Below are positions 39,787-50,087 of a stretch of 64,000 bases of DNA, piece after piece. The stretch is from Morganella psychrotolerans. GTDB lineage: Bacteria; Pseudomonadota; Gammaproteobacteria; Enterobacterales; Enterobacteriaceae. The DNA lies in contig NZ_LZEX01000044.1 in the NCBI RefSeq assembly GCF_001676055.1, forward strand, positions 62,001-126,000. Direction: 5' to 3'. The notes under the pieces were generated by a model that had not been told where the DNA came from, ran no database searches, and saw only the letters and a list, made by a program, of their open reading frames with translations. The position numbers and the translations under genes are program-made. Each line of letters opens with the position of its first letter. Position 1 is the first letter of the stretch.

Positions 39787-40752
39787 ATGAACACTTACGA
39801 AACAGAACTTAAATTTGCAGTAAAGCCGGAGGCTATCGCCGCGGCGATAGCCGCACTGACGGTGTTTCCTCATCAGCATTTCCGGGCTGTCCGTCTGACT
39901 AACCGCTATTTTGAAACTGCTGACGACACGCTGCGCGGGTGGGATATGGGCCTGCGGATCCGCGGTTGTGATACGGAATATGAAATGACACTGAAAACGG
40001 CGGGAAATGATCTCGGCGGATTGCATCAGCGTCCGGAATATAATATTCCGCTTTCCCTGCAGGAGCTTGATTTATCAGCATTGCCGGCGGATGTCTGGCC
40101 GGTGCAAACGGATGTGACCGCATTGCAATCTGCACTCAGTACCCGTTTTTCCACCGATTTTGCCCGTGAAAAGTGGCTGCTTACTGTTAATAACAGTCTG
40201 GTGGAAGCCGTACTGGATCAGGGCAGTGTAGTGGCGGGTGATGCACAATCCCCTATCTGTGAATTTGAGCTGGAGCTGAAAGAAGGGACAGTCGGGGATC
40301 TGCTGCTGGCGGCAAAAGTACTGGCACCTCTGGCGGGATTACGTCTCGCAGGACGCAGTAAAGCTGCGCGGGGCTACTGGCTGGTACAGGGCTCACCAAA
40401 ACCGGTGCTGCCGGCGTTATTAACAGCACCGGATCTGCAGGCAGCTGTGGCGGATGTGCTCACCGCACTGATTAAACAATGGCAGAGCCTGGAAGAGGCG
40501 TGGTTACTGGATACAGACAACGCACTGCCCGCATTGCAGCAGACAGTTGTACAACTGATGAGTCTTGCGGATATTTATCCGGGCTCGGTCCCGGATTTTG
40601 TCCGTGACTGCCCGCTGGCAGACATTGCCGCTGCGCTCTCCGGGACCGCGGCAAACGCGTCTGATGTCTGTTTCAGTCCAGCCTGGTTGCAGTGTAAACT
40701 GGCTTTCACGCAATGGATTTTCGCACTATGGATGGCGGAACCCGCCATATAA
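39787..40752 (+). CDS. ygiF: CYTH-domain inorganic triphosphatase YgiF, short CHAD part
   Basis: The 321-residue protein starts MNTYETELKFAV, carrying the CYTH signature ExExK (ETELK). The CYTH tunnel domain (about 1-200) hydrolyses tripolyphosphate in E. coli. E. coli YgiF has 433 residues because of a full C-terminal CHAD domain; here only about 100 residues follow, so CHAD is truncated or strongly reduced. The order ygiM-ygiF-glnE is that of E. coli, with glnE 51 bp downstream. Confidence 0.92.
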   Translation: MNTYETELKFAVKPEAIAAAIAALTVFPHQHFRAVRLTNRYFETADDTLRGWDMGLRIRGCDTEYEMTLKTAGNDLGGLHQRPEYNIPLSLQELDLSALPADVWPVQTDVTALQSALSTRFSTDFAREKWLLTVNNSLVEAVLDQGSVVAGDAQSPICEFELELKEGTVGDLLLAAKVLAPLAGLRLAGRSKAARGYWLVQGSPKPVLPALLTAPDLQAAVADVLTALIKQWQSLEEAWLLDTDNALPALQQTVVQLMSLADIYPGSVPDFVRDCPLADIAAALSGTAANASDVCFSPAWLQCKLAFTQWIFALWMAEPAI

Positions 40753-40803
40753 TTTACGGGTATGTTGCCCTGTAATGTGAATCTGATGACAAAAGGAACA
40801 TTG

Positions 40804-43635
40804 ATGCTGCCGCTGACTCCGGTACTCCGGCAACAGGCTGAGCGGATTTCCGCCCGGCTTGATGCAAATCTGGCCCCGTATTCTGCACAGGAAGAGTGTG
40901 TTTTTGCGGGCAGTGACTTTGTGGCACAGCTGTGTATCTGCCACCCTGACTGGTTGCAGGCTCTGAGAAACCAGCCGCCGCAGCCGGATGAATGGCAAAA
41001 TTATGCGCCCCGGCTGGCGGATGCGATGGCAGGTATCACTCAGGAAGAGGATGTTATGCGGGTACTGCGCCTGTTCCGTCATCAGATGCTGATGCGCATT
41101 GCATGGATGCAGATCCTGCGTCAGAGCCCGGTTCATACCACATTGCGTCAGCTGAGTGAACTGGCGGAGGTTCTGATTATCGGCGCCCGCGACTGGCTGT
41201 ATCAGCGCTGCTGCGCGGAGTGGGGAACGCCGTGTTCCGCTGACGGCGAAGCTATGCCATTGCTGATCCTCGGTATGGGTAAGCTCGGCGGTGGTGAACT
41301 GAATTTCTCCTCAGATATCGATCTCATCTTTGCTTATCCCGAAAACGGCGTGACACAAGGTGGCCGCCGCGAGCTTGAAAATGCACAGTTTTTTACCCGG
41401 ATGGGGCAAAAAATTATCAAAATGCTGGATCAACTGACGGCGGACGGCTTTGTTTACCGCGTGGATATGCGCCTGCGCCCGTTTGGTGACAGCGGGCCAC
41501 TGGTATTCAGTTTCTCTGCTCTGGAAGATTATTATCAGGAACAGGGGCGCGACTGGGAGCGCTACGCGATGGTAAAAGCGCGTATTCTCGGGCACGACGA
41601 CCGCGGATACAGTGATGTGCTGCGTAAAATGCTGCGCCCGTTTGTTTACCGCCGCTATATTGATTTCAGTGTCATTCAGTCGCTACGTAACATGAAAAGT
41701 ATGATTGGCAGAGAGGTCCGGCGGCGCGGGCTGAAAAATAATATCAAGCTGGGTGCGGGCGGGATCAGGGAAATCGAGTTTATCACCCAGGTCTTTCAGT
41801 TGATCCGTGGCGGACGGGAGCCTGGGTTACAGACACAATCACTGGCGGCAGCACTGGCTGAAATTGCGCGCCTGGGGCTGCTCAGTGATGAACAGGTGGC
41901 ATTGCTGCTGGATGCTTACGCGTATCTGCGGCGTCTGGAAAATTTGTTACAGGCGATTGATGACAACCAGACTCAGACACTGCCGGATACGGAATTGGAT
42001 AAAGAACGGCTGGCGCATGGAATGGATGCGCCGTCGTGGGCGGCGCTGGAAACCGTTCTGAATGAAAAAATGACCGGGGTTCATCATATTTTTACTGATT
42101 TGATTGGTGAGGATGATGAGGCCGGTGAAGATGAAACCGGATTGCAGCCCTTTATTGCCCTGTGGGAGAGCGAACCGGAACTGACTGATATTACAGCCAT
42201 ATTCTCTCTCGATGAAGTTCAGTCAGCTCAGTTTCTGGCCGATTTACAGCTGTTCCGCCGGGATCTGGGTAAACGGACCATCGGGCCGCGCGGGCGTGAT
42301 GTGCTTGATCAACTGTTACCCAAACTGCTGGCAAAACTGGCACAACAGCCGGATGCTCAGGTTATTTTACAACGACTGACTCCGCTGCTGCTCGGCATCG
42401 TCAGCCGCACGACCTACCTGGAACTGCTGCTGGAATCTGATGTGGTTCTGACCCACGTTGTCCGGCTGTGTGCAGCATCCCCGATGATTGCAGTACAACT
42501 GGCACGTCACCCGCTGCTGTTGGATGAACTGCTGGATCCTGCATCTCTTTATCAGCCTCTGCCGCTGACGGCGTACCGTGATGAGCTGCGCCAGTATCTG
42601 ATGCGGGTGCCGGAAGAGGATGAAGAACAGCAGCTTGAAGCACTGCGTCAGTTTAAGCAGGCACAATTATTGCGCATTGCAGCGGAAGATATCACGGGTG
42701 TCCTGCCGGTCATGAAGGTCAGCGACCATCTGACGTATCTGGCGGAAGCCATGATTGACGCTGTGGTTCAGCAGGCATGGATACAGATGGTCAAACGCTA
42801 CGGCGAGCCGGCACATCTGATCCGCAATAATGGAGACAAAGGATTTGCCGTGATTGGCTATGGCAAACTGGGCGGCTGGGAGCTGGGTTACAGTTCCGAT
42901 CTCGATTTGGTCTTTCTGCTGGATTGTCCGGAAGGGACGCAGACCACCGGACCGCGTGAAATCGATGCCCGCCAGTTTTATCTGCGACTGGCACAGCGCA
43001 TTATGCATTTATTCAGTACCCGCACATCGTCGGGCGTATTGTATGAAGTGGATGCCCGCCTGCGCCCGTCCGGTGAAGCCGGGATGCTGGTCAGTACCCC
43101 GGAAGCCTTTGCGGATTATCAGAAAAACAGTGCCTGGACGTGGGAGCATCAGGCATTGATCCGTGCCCGCCAGGTGTATGGGGATGTGTCGATTGCCGCC
43201 GGGTTTGATGCTATCCGTCGTGAGATATTGTGCCGCCCGCGCGATAATGCACAACTGAAACAGGATGTCCGCGAGATGCGTGAAAAAATGTATCAGCATC
43301 TGGGCGGGCGTGACAGTGCGGTATTTAATATTAAATTGGATCCGGGCGGGATCACTGACATTGAGTTTATCGCGCAGTATCTGGTGTTGCGATTTGCGCC
43401 GCAGACCCCGGCACTCACGCGCTGGTCTGATAATGTGCGGATTTTTGAACTGATGGCAAACTATGACGTGATGCCGGAAGATGACGCGCAACAACTGACC
43501 GCGGCCTACACCACAATGCGCGATACTTTGCATCATCTGGCGTTACAGGAAAAATCCGGCGTGGTACCGCAGACAGAATTTGCCTCACAGCGTCAATTTG
43601 TCCGTGACTGCTGGCAGCACTGGCTCGGGGAGTAA
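40804..43635 (+). CDS. glnE: Bifunctional glutamine synthetase adenylyltransferase / deadenylylase
   Basis: The 943-residue enzyme (E. coli 946) adds and removes AMP on glutamine synthetase under control of PII. Two nucleotidyltransferase halves are visible: [20 protein letters not shown] (deadenylylase) and [20 protein letters not shown] (adenylylase), each followed by a DxRLRP motif. The ATG at 40804 follows AAAGGAACATTG and matches the E. coli start in length; ATGs at 40762 and 40786 are less likely. It precedes hldE, as in E. coli. Confidence 0.97.
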   Translation: MLPLTPVLRQQAERISARLDANLAPYSAQEECVFAGSDFVAQLCICHPDWLQALRNQPPQPDEWQNYAPRLADAMAGITQEEDVMRVLRLFRHQMLMRIAWMQILRQSPVHTTLRQLSELAEVLIIGARDWLYQRCCAEWGTPCSADGEAMPLLILGMGKLGGGELNFSSDIDLIFAYPENGVTQGGRRELENAQFFTRMGQKIIKMLDQLTADGFVYRVDMRLRPFGDSGPLVFSFSALEDYYQEQGRDWERYAMVKARILGHDDRGYSDVLRKMLRPFVYRRYIDFSVIQSLRNMKSMIGREVRRRGLKNNIKLGAGGIREIEFITQVFQLIRGGREPGLQTQSLAAALAEIARLGLLSDEQVALLLDAYAYLRRLENLLQAIDDNQTQTLPDTELDKERLAHGMDAPSWAALETVLNEKMTGVHHIFTDLIGEDDEAGEDETGLQPFIALWESEPELTDITAIFSLDEVQSAQFLADLQLFRRDLGKRTIGPRGRDVLDQLLPKLLAKLAQQPDAQVILQRLTPLLLGIVSRTTYLELLLESDVVLTHVVRLCAASPMIAVQLARHPLLLDELLDPASLYQPLPLTAYRDELRQYLMRVPEEDEEQQLEALRQFKQAQLLRIAAEDITGVLPVMKVSDHLTYLAEAMIDAVVQQAWIQMVKRYGEPAHLIRNNGDKGFAVIGYGKLGGWELGYSSDLDLVFLLDCPEGTQTTGPREIDARQFYLRLAQRIMHLFSTRTSSGVLYEVDARLRPSGEAGMLVSTPEAFADYQKNSAWTWEHQALIRARQVYGDVSIAAGFDAIRREILCRPRDNAQLKQDVREMREKMYQHLGGRDSAVFNIKLDPGGITDIEFIAQYLVLRFAPQTPALTRWSDNVRIFELMANYDVMPEDDAQQLTAAYTTMRDTLHHLALQEKSGVVPQTEFASQRQFVRDCWQHWLGE

Positions 43636-43739
43636 GCCCCGCCCCACGGGACAGAAATTGTGATACAGGCTTTTCTGTTCAGCGGCGTGTTTGTGATAAT
43701 ATCAGCAATAATTTCGTTATTTATAAGGTGGAGCAGGGG

Positions 43740-45167
43740 ATGAAAGTAACACTCCCGGATTTTCAGAAGGCAGTTGTTTTAGTCGTCGGTGATGTGATGT
43801 TAGACCGCTACTGGCACGGCCCGACCAGCCGGATCTCCCCGGAAGCACCGGTGCCGGTGGTAAAAGTCACTGAGATTGAAGAGCGCCCGGGGGGTGCGGC
43901 CAACGTCGCTATGAATATCGCGTCATTGGGGGCTAATTCCCGCCTGGTCGGATTAACCGGAATCGATGATGCTGCCCGCGCTCTGACTGAGCGTCTCAAT
44001 GAAGTCAATGTACGCTGTGATTTTGTCGGGCTGCCGACACACCCGACCATCACCAAGCTGCGGGTGTTATCGCGTAATCAGCAACTGCTCCGTCTGGATT
44101 TCGAAGAAGGATTTGCCGATGTTGATCCGCAGCCGATGCTGGAGCGTATTGAACAGGCGCTGCCGCACATTGGCGCCCTGGTGCTGTCTGACTATGCAAA
44201 AGGCGCGCTTGCCCATGTCGAAGAGATGATTGCATTGGCGCGCAAATCAGGTGTTCCGGTTCTGATCGACCCGAAAGGAACCGATTTTGCCCGTTATCGC
44301 GGCGCAACCCTGCTGACACCGAATATGTCTGAATTTGAAGCCGTCGCCGGGAAATGCACAGATAATGCGGATATTGAAGAGAAAGGTCTGAAGGTTATCC
44401 GTGATTTTGATTTACAGGCACTGCTTATCACCCGCTCGGAGCAGGGAATGAGCCTGCTGCGTCAGGGAATGCCTGCATTACATCTGCCGACATTGGCGCA
44501 GGAAGTGTTTGATGTGACCGGTGCCGGTGATACGGTGATCGGTGTACTTGCGACCTCTCTGGCTGCCGGAAAAACTCTGGATGAATCCTGTGCGCTGGCA
44601 AATGCTGCCGCCGGTGTGGTAGTCGGTAAAATCGGGACCTCGACCGTATCCCCGGTTGAACTGGAAAATGCCGTACGCGGACGCAGTGAAAACGGGTTTG
44701 GTGTGATGACAGAAAATGAACTGCATCAGGCTGTTGCCGCAGCGCGTCAGCGCGGTGAAAAAGTGGTGATGACCAACGGTTGTTTTGACATTCTGCACGC
44801 CGGACATGTTTCCTATCTGGCGAACGCGCGCAAACTGGGCGATCGCCTGATTGTGGCAGTGAACAGTGATGCCTCCACCAAACGCCTGAAAGGTGAAAGC
44901 CGCCCGGTCAATCCGCTGGATCAGCGTATGATTGTGCTTGGCGCGCTGGGTGCTGTGGATTGGGTGGTTCCGTTTGAAGAAGATACGCCGCAGCGCCTGA
45001 TTGCCGCCGTATTGCCGGATATTCTGGTAAAAGGCGGGGATTATCGCCCTGAAGATATCGCCGGCAGTGAAGAAGTATGGGCGGCGGGCGGAGAAGTGAA
45101 AGTGCTCAATTTTGAAGATGGCATTTCCACCACCAATATCATTAACGCGATCAATAAATCAAAATAA
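43740..45167 (+). CDS. hldE: Bifunctional heptose 7-phosphate kinase / heptose 1-phosphate adenylyltransferase
   Basis: The 475-residue protein makes ADP-heptose for the LPS inner core. The N-terminal ribokinase-type domain (1 to about 318) has [17 protein letters not shown] and [11 protein letters not shown]. The C-terminal cytidylyltransferase-type domain starts near 340 with [16 protein letters not shown]. The ATG at 43740 gives [20 protein letters not shown], identical in layout to E. coli; the frame also opens at a GTG (43728). Confidence 0.98.
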   Translation: MKVTLPDFQKAVVLVVGDVMLDRYWHGPTSRISPEAPVPVVKVTEIEERPGGAANVAMNIASLGANSRLVGLTGIDDAARALTERLNEVNVRCDFVGLPTHPTITKLRVLSRNQQLLRLDFEEGFADVDPQPMLERIEQALPHIGALVLSDYAKGALAHVEEMIALARKSGVPVLIDPKGTDFARYRGATLLTPNMSEFEAVAGKCTDNADIEEKGLKVIRDFDLQALLITRSEQGMSLLRQGMPALHLPTLAQEVFDVTGAGDTVIGVLATSLAAGKTLDESCALANAAAGVVVGKIGTSTVSPVELENAVRGRSENGFGVMTENELHQAVAAARQRGEKVVMTNGCFDILHAGHVSYLANARKLGDRLIVAVNSDASTKRLKGESRPVNPLDQRMIVLGALGAVDWVVPFEEDTPQRLIAAVLPDILVKGGDYRPEDIAGSEEVWAAGGEVKVLNFEDGISTTNIINAINKSK

Positions 45168-45176
45168 CTGACTGAT

Positions 45177-45302
45177 TATACCCTTATTCATTCGAACTGC
45201 AGGTTCGTTGGCTACGCTCAGCCCGCCGGGTCACATACTTATGTATGCTCCCCGGCGGTCGGAGCTTGCCGCCTGCCTGCATCCCGAATGACGTTGGGTA
45301 TA
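45177..45302. repeat. ERIC-like element, full length, inverted
   Basis: A 126-bp copy from TATACCCTTATTCATTCGAA to CCGAATGACGTTGGGTATA, with the core ATACTTATGTATGCTCCCCG. It starts 9 bp after the hldE stop. Confidence 0.9.
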
Positions 45303-45350
45303 TACCCCGGTTCATTCAAACGGCAGGTTCGTTGGTTGCATCTTATAAAC
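45299..45350. repeat. ERIC-like fragment (one end only)
   Basis: About 50 bp resembling the left end of the preceding copy (TTCATTCAAACGGCAGGTTC, then GTTGGTTGCATC), sharing the TATA with it. The other end is missing. Confidence 0.6.
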
Positions 45351-45382
45351 AGGCGATACACGCGGTGTATCACCTGTTGTTA

Positions 45383-45643
45383 TTACTCGCCGTCTTTCGC
45401 CGACAGGCGGGTTTCTAATTCTGTCAGACGTTTTTCCATCTGAGACAGTTTCTCGCGGGTGCGCAACAGCACCTGAGTCTGTACATCAAACTCTTCGCGG
45501 TTAACCATATCCAGCTTACCGAGCTGAGACTGCAAAACTGCCCGCATTTTTTTATCAATATCTGCCCCGATCTCCCGCACGCCTTTCGGCAGCGCACTTT
45601 GCAACTGTGTGGCAATTTGTTCAATTTTTTTCGGGTCAATCAT
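45383..45643 (-). CDS. ubiK: Ubiquinone biosynthesis accessory factor UbiK
   Basis: The 86-residue protein (formerly YqiC) begins [20 protein letters not shown] and ends in a coiled coil ([20 protein letters not shown]). It is needed for efficient aerobic ubiquinone synthesis, together with UbiJ. It is divergent from ribB, as in E. coli. Confidence 0.95.
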   Translation of the reverse strand: MIDPKKIEQIATQLQSALPKGVREIGADIDKKMRAVLQSQLGKLDMVNREEFDVQTQVLLRTREKLSQMEKRLTELETRLSAKDGE

Positions 45644-45789
45644 GATTTTTCCTTTATGAGCCGGAGAGTCTTAATGTTGCAAATAGTAACCCGGTACGGG
45701 ATTTTGAACCAGTCTGAGTTCTCATTTTGAGCTTCCTGTAAAAATAACCGCTGGCCGGGCTTACCTGTTGGAGGTATAGTGATCCTGCT

Positions 45790-45929
45790 ATCTCAGGGCG
45801 GGGTGAAAGTCCCCACCGGCGGTAAACATTCCATTGCGAATGAAGCCCGCGAGCGCTTCACCTCACGTGAAGGTCAGCAGATCCGGTGTAATTCCGGGGC
45901 CGACGGTTAAAGTCCGGATGGGAGAGAAA
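45790..45929 (+). ncRNA. FMN riboswitch (RFN element) upstream of ribB
   Basis: Conserved RFN blocks are present in order: CTCAGGGCGGGGTGAAAGTC, CCCACCGGCGGTAAAC, AGCCCGCGAGCG, GGTCAGCAGATCCGGTGTAA, TTCCGGGGCCGACGGTTAAA and GTCCGGATGGGAGAGAA. It sits 160 bp before ribB. FMN binding should lower ribB expression; no clear U-run terminator lies between it and the gene, so control at translation or by Rho is more likely. Confidence 0.96.
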
Positions 45930-46088
45930 TCAGCATCAGCCGGGCATTATGTGCCCGTCCGATAGCATATTCATATACTGATCTGTACAGGTTATTGCCT
46001 GCTATGGTTTGTTTTATGATATGTATGCAACTCCTAAGACTGCCCTGGTTCTGGTAATCATTTTTAATTACGATGAGGTTTATTTACC

Positions 46089-46742
46089 ATGAATCAGACG
46101 CTACTTTCAGATTACGGTAATCCGATTGAACGTGCAGAACGAGCCATTGAAGCTATCCGTCAGGGACGGGGTGTTATGGTGCTCGATGATGAAAACCGCG
46201 AAAACGAAGGCGATATGGTGTTTGCCGCCGAAACCATGACTGTTGAGCAGATGGCACTGACCATCCGTCACGGCAGTGGCATTGTCTGTCTGTGCCTGAC
46301 TGACGAACGCCGTCAGCAGCTTGACCTGCCGATGATGGTGGAAAACAACTCCAGTCAGTTTAAAACCGGTTTTACAGTAACAATTGAAGCGGCACGCGGT
46401 GTTACCACCGGCGTTTCCGCCGCTGATCGCATCACCACTATCCGTGCTGCCGTTGCCGATGGCGCAACACCTGCTGATCTGCATCGCCCGGGCCATGTGT
46501 TCCCGCTGCGTTCACAGAACGGCGGAGTATTAACCCGTCGCGGTCACACTGAAGCCTCGGTTGATTTGGCGACACTCGCAGGGCTGAAGCCGTACGGTGT
46601 ACTGTGTGAACTGACCAATGATGATGGCTCGATGGCGCGCGCGCCACAAGTTATCACCTTTGCGAAAGCACATGATATGCCGGTGGTGACAATTGATGAC
46701 CTGGTGCAGTACCGCGGGCAGTTAATGGCAAAAGCGGTCTGA
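46089..46742 (+). CDS. ribB: 3,4-dihydroxy-2-butanone 4-phosphate synthase
   Basis: The 217-residue enzyme (E. coli 217) makes the four-carbon precursor of riboflavin from ribulose 5-phosphate. The active-site loop [17 protein letters not shown] (about 34-50) and the [10 protein letters not shown]-type motif (here [20 protein letters not shown]) are intact. It is controlled by the FMN riboswitch upstream, and its product feeds FMN synthesis by RibF elsewhere in this window. Confidence 0.98.
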   Translation: MNQTLLSDYGNPIERAERAIEAIRQGRGVMVLDDENRENEGDMVFAAETMTVEQMALTIRHGSGIVCLCLTDERRQQLDLPMMVENNSSQFKTGFTVTIEAARGVTTGVSAADRITTIRAAVADGATPADLHRPGHVFPLRSQNGGVLTRRGHTEASVDLATLAGLKPYGVLCELTNDDGSMARAPQVITFAKAHDMPVVTIDDLVQYRGQLMAKAV

Positions 46743-47077
46743 CCATTCATTTATAAACAGGTCAGCTATAACAGGGTCAGTAACTGAACATACTGAAATT
46801 TACTAAATGCCGCTGCTGACACAGCGGCATTAATATATCGACAACGCGCGAAAAAAACGTGGTTTTTCACACGTTGTGTTATCAGCCGAAAATCAATATA
46901 TTGATTTTCCTGGTTTATTTTTACAACCTCTGATTTGTCGTCGCCAAACCCTGCTGGTTTGTCAACGGCATTTTTTTTATCATATTTTTTGAATAACTTC
47001 ATCATGATTACCCCGCGTGATTGCGCGTTAAATGGCATACACTGATCTCAGTGAACGAATTTTATGCGAGGTTAACA
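46743..47077. other. ribB-ygiD intergenic region with three inverted repeats
   Basis: Hairpins: 46806-46831 (AATGCCGCTG/CAGCGGCATT, 6-nt loop); 46856-46875 (AACGTG/CACGTT), which on the minus strand is followed by seven T and could be a weak terminator; 46888-46909, a perfect 11-bp dyad. A minus-strand reading frame of 79 codons from 47005 (MMKLFKKYDKKNAVDKPAGF) with a GGGG ribosome-like site runs through all three, so it is not annotated as a gene. zupT, found here in E. coli, is absent. Confidence 0.55.
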
Positions 47078-47857
47078 ATGAAACGATTACCGGCTCTGTT
47101 TGTGGGTCATGGCAGCCCGATGAATGTCCTGGAAACCAACCGCTATACTGAAACCTGGCGACAACCGGGAGAACAACTCCCGCGTCCGTCTGCTATTCTT
47201 GTGGTGTCAGCACACTGGTATACACAGGGTTCATGGCTGACATCCGCTTCACACCCGCGCACTATCCATGATTTTCGCGGGTTCCCGCAGGCCTTACAGG
47301 AAACAGAATATCCTGCTCCGGGATCGGCGACGCTGGTGGAACGGGTTAAAAATTTGCTGAATGAGGATAATATCGGCGAAGATAACGGCGAATGGGGACT
47401 TGATCACGGCAGCTGGGGGATTTTAGTTAAAATGTTCCCGGATGCGGATATCCCGGTGGTTCAGCTGAGTATCGACGGCAGCAAACCGGCGCAATGGTAT
47501 TATGATACCGGACGAAAACTGGCGGCTCTGCGTGATGAAGGTGTGCTGGTGCTCGGCAGCGGAAATGTGGTGCATAATCTGCGGGAAATGGACTGGCAGA
47601 ATGCGCAGGCTGAACCTTATCCGTGGGCGGAAAGCTTTAATACCTTTGTGCGGGATAATCTGGACAGCGAAATTGTACCGCATCCGCTGATTAATGCGCT
47701 TGACCGGGAAGACGGCAAACGTGCTAATCCGTCACCGGAGCACTTCCTGCCGCTGCTGTATATTCTGGGCATGCGCGAAGGTGCCGAGCCGGTAACTGTC
47801 ACTGTCGACGGAATAGAATCTGCATCACTGAGTATGTTATCAGTTCAGGTTGGTTAA
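47078..47857 (+). CDS. ygiD: 4,5-DOPA-extradiol-dioxygenase-type protein YgiD
   Basis: The 259-residue protein belongs to the LigB/DODA family of zinc or iron-dependent extradiol dioxygenases. Metal-binding histidines are in LFVGHGSPMNVL, VVSAHWYTQG and WGLDHGSWG. E. coli YgiD opens DOPA in vitro; its natural substrate is unknown. The ATG at 47078 follows GCGAGG and begins MKRLPALFVGHG; an in-frame start at 47021 lacks support. It converges with ygiC. Confidence 0.95.
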   Translation: MKRLPALFVGHGSPMNVLETNRYTETWRQPGEQLPRPSAILVVSAHWYTQGSWLTSASHPRTIHDFRGFPQALQETEYPAPGSATLVERVKNLLNEDNIGEDNGEWGLDHGSWGILVKMFPDADIPVVQLSIDGSKPAQWYYDTGRKLAALRDEGVLVLGSGNVVHNLREMDWQNAQAEPYPWAESFNTFVRDNLDSEIVPHPLINALDREDGKRANPSPEHFLPLLYILGMREGAEPVTVTVDGIESASLSMLSVQVG

Positions 47858-47868
47858 CGACCTTTAAT

Positions 47869-47907
47869 AAAAAATCCCCGGTACATCAGATGTGCCGGGG
47901 ATTTTTG
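47869..47907. terminator. Bidirectional terminator between ygiD and ygiC
   Basis: Stem AAAATCCCCGG.ACA/TGT.CCGGGGATTTT with flanking A and T runs. Confidence 0.9.
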
Positions 47908-47927
47908 TATCAGCTGAATACTATTCG

Positions 47928-49088
47928 TCAGTCAATAATAATATGCGGATAGAAACGGGAGAGATCCTGCGTTATCAGTGCTCTGTCTTCACGGATACAG
48001 ATACCGCCGGATTCATCATTCACCAGCCAGCTGCCGATGAGTGTGTAGCTGTCGCCGAACTTCGGCAGAGGATGGAACTGCTGAACAATCATCCCCTCTT
48101 CACCGTACGGGCCGTCAGCGGCTGCTATCTCTTTTCCGTTCTCAATAATCCGGATATTCGCCCCTTCGCGGGAGAACAGCGGCTTAATGACATAGCTGTC
48201 CATCTCCGGATACGGCTTATCAGTAAAATACGCCGGTAACAGATTCGGATGATCCGGGAACATTTCCCACAGCAGCGGCAACAGGGCTTTATTGGAGATA
48301 ATGCTCTTCCATGCCGGCTCCAGCCAGCGTACACCGGCATCTGTCAGCTTGGTTGAGAAAATCTCGCGCATCATAAACTCCCACGGATAGAGTTTAAACA
48401 TGTTGCTGATTATCTGATCCTGAAGATCAGTAAACTCACCGCGATCGCCCAGCCCGATATCTTCGATAAACAGGAAATCAGTGGTGATCCCCGCTTCCTG
48501 CGCGCAATCCTGTAAATACTGAATAGTGCCGCGATCTTCCACAGAGTCCTGACAGCAGGCCATGTGCAGATAACGGAATCCGAATTCTTCGGCTAATACA
48601 CCAAAGCGCTCAATCAGTTTTTCCTGGATGCCGTTAAACTGATCGGCATTTTCCGGCAGATTACCGGCCGCAATCTGATCTTCCAGCCAGATCCACTGGA
48701 AAAAAGCGGATTCATACAGAGATGTCGGCGTATCGGCATTGTTTTCTAACAGCTTAGGCGGATTGACACCGTCGTAAGCCAGATCAAGACGTGAATAAAG
48801 AGAAGGCTGGCGGGTTGCCCATGATTCGCGCACCAGATCCCAACAGTGTTTCGGGATCTGAAAACGGGCCATCAGTTCATCACTTTGTGTGACTTTATCC
48901 ACCACCTGAAGACACATCTGATGCAGCTCATTGGTCACTTCTTCGATTTCATCGATTTGTGCTAAAGAGAACTGATAACAGGCATCTTCTGACCAGTACG
49001 GCTCGCCGTACATAGTATGGAAATGAAAGCCGAATTCATCGGCTTTCTCACGCCAGTCCGGGCGCTCGCTAATCGGGACTCGTTTCAT
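47928..49088 (-). CDS. ygiC: Glutathionylspermidine synthase-like ATP-grasp protein YgiC
   Basis: The 386-residue protein (E. coli YgiC 386) matches the glutathionylspermidine synthase preATP-grasp family (start [20 protein letters not shown], later [13 protein letters not shown] and [20 protein letters not shown]). It probably ligates an amine and a carboxylate, but the substrate is unknown and glutathionylspermidine activity is not established. It starts 6 bp after ygiB, forming ygiBC. Confidence 0.94.
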   Translation of the reverse strand: MKRVPISERPDWREKADEFGFHFHTMYGEPYWSEDACYQFSLAQIDEIEEVTNELHQMCLQVVDKVTQSDELMARFQIPKHCWDLVRESWATRQPSLYSRLDLAYDGVNPPKLLENNADTPTSLYESAFFQWIWLEDQIAAGNLPENADQFNGIQEKLIERFGVLAEEFGFRYLHMACCQDSVEDRGTIQYLQDCAQEAGITTDFLFIEDIGLGDRGEFTDLQDQIISNMFKLYPWEFMMREIFSTKLTDAGVRWLEPAWKSIISNKALLPLLWEMFPDHPNLLPAYFTDKPYPEMDSYVIKPLFSREGANIRIIENGKEIAAADGPYGEEGMIVQQFHPLPKFGDSYTLIGSWLVNDESGGICIREDRALITQDLSRFYPHIIID

Positions 49089-49094
49089 GGCTAA

Positions 49095-49778
49095 TCAGCC
49101 ACCCATTGAGCGTGAAGAAGAGCTGCTGCCGGATGAGCGCTGCATTGTATTTTGTTTGGCAACACTGTCACCGAACCCGCCACGGGTTGTGGTTGTGGTG
49201 GTCGCCGGTTTTGGCGCCATCGCGGTTTTCGGTACAGTCACAGAGCGTCCGCCGGTTGCGGAGCCGTAGTTTTTACCGGTTGCATCAACAAACTTACCGT
49301 TTGCCGGGCTTGCCGCATTACGTGAGGTGAACAGTGGCTGGGATGCAGCACCGCCGCCCATCATACGACCCATCATATAACCGGCCATCAGCGGCATCCA
49401 GAAACCACCGGAAGCCTGTGCAGGCTCTTGTTGCTGAGTCTGGTTATTATTTGCCAGCTCAGTAGGCACCTGAGCCTGAGTACACTGGGATTCACCGAAC
49501 TCAGCTACGCAATCTTCGCGGGTTGCATATTTCGGGGCGGTTTTTACTGCTTCCTGAACGGCATTATTGTATGCGGTAGTACATTCACCGGCCTGTCCCG
49601 GGTTTGCTGTTGTGCACTGTTCTGCTGTGGTGTAGAGCGCGACGGTTTCATCGGCTTCATCACAGGCAGCCAGCATCAGAACAGCACCGACGGCGGCAGC
49701 AACCGGGGCTAAGCGATATTGACGCCAGGTTTTACGGAAAGCGTCGCGGTTAATATTTTTTGTGCGTTTTATTGTCAT
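49095..49778 (-). CDS. ygiB: DUF1190 envelope protein YgiB
   Basis: The 227-residue protein has an N-terminal hydrophobic segment ending [12 protein letters not shown], a possible lipobox with Cys. Conserved parts are [35 protein letters not shown] and [13 protein letters not shown], ending in a Ser/Arg-rich tail (SSSSRSMGG). Function is unknown. The start at 49778 ([16 protein letters not shown]) aligns with E. coli; an ATG nine codons upstream (49805) is possible. The 49779-50087 gap to tolC holds only the tolC terminator and presumed ygiB promoter. Confidence 0.93.
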   Translation of the reverse strand: MTIKRTKNINRDAFRKTWRQYRLAPVAAAVGAVLMLAACDEADETVALYTTAEQCTTANPGQAGECTTAYNNAVQEAVKTAPKYATREDCVAEFGESQCTQAQVPTELANNNQTQQQEPAQASGGFWMPLMAGYMMGRMMGGGAASQPLFTSRNAASPANGKFVDATGKNYGSATGGRSVTVPKTAMAPKPATTTTTTRGGFGDSVAKQNTMQRSSGSSSSSRSMGG

Positions 49779-50038
49779 TGTCGTTATATCCGTAAACGGT
49801 TTCATAAGAGGTAATTGCTGTCTAGGATAGGGGAAAACTGTGTGAAATTAAAGCAGTAATCTGTTTTTTGCGATTGATGCAGATTAAATCAGATTAACAG
49901 AAAAGGAAGATGCGCGCCGGTTAAGGTCTTTTTATACCGGAAAAATATCACTCAGGGTAATAACCCTCCGGTTCTCCGGATAAAACCGGATGTTTTACCT
50001 GTTTCGCGGATAAGTTATCACTAACCAGAATAAAGTAT

Positions 50039-50066
50039 AAAAAAACCCGCCGGTGAGCGGGTTTCA
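50039..50066 (-). terminator. Terminator of tolC
   Basis: On the minus strand AACCCGC-TCACC-GGCGGGTT then a T-run, 22 bp after the tolC stop. Confidence 0.88.
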
Positions 50067-50087
50067 TTATGATGAAGATAAAAATGC

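Noticed and set aside
43009-43536. 175-codon minus-strand frame inside glnE
   Set aside because: Shadow of the real gene's codon usage; Cys/Arg/His-rich without domain structure.
45177-45350. CRISPR-like array of repeats
   Set aside because: The repeats are ERIC palindromes with no regularly spaced spacers and no cas genes.
46766-47005. 79-codon minus-strand frame between ribB and ygiD
   Set aside because: It passes through three hairpins including a likely terminator and has no recognisable features beyond its first about 35 residues.
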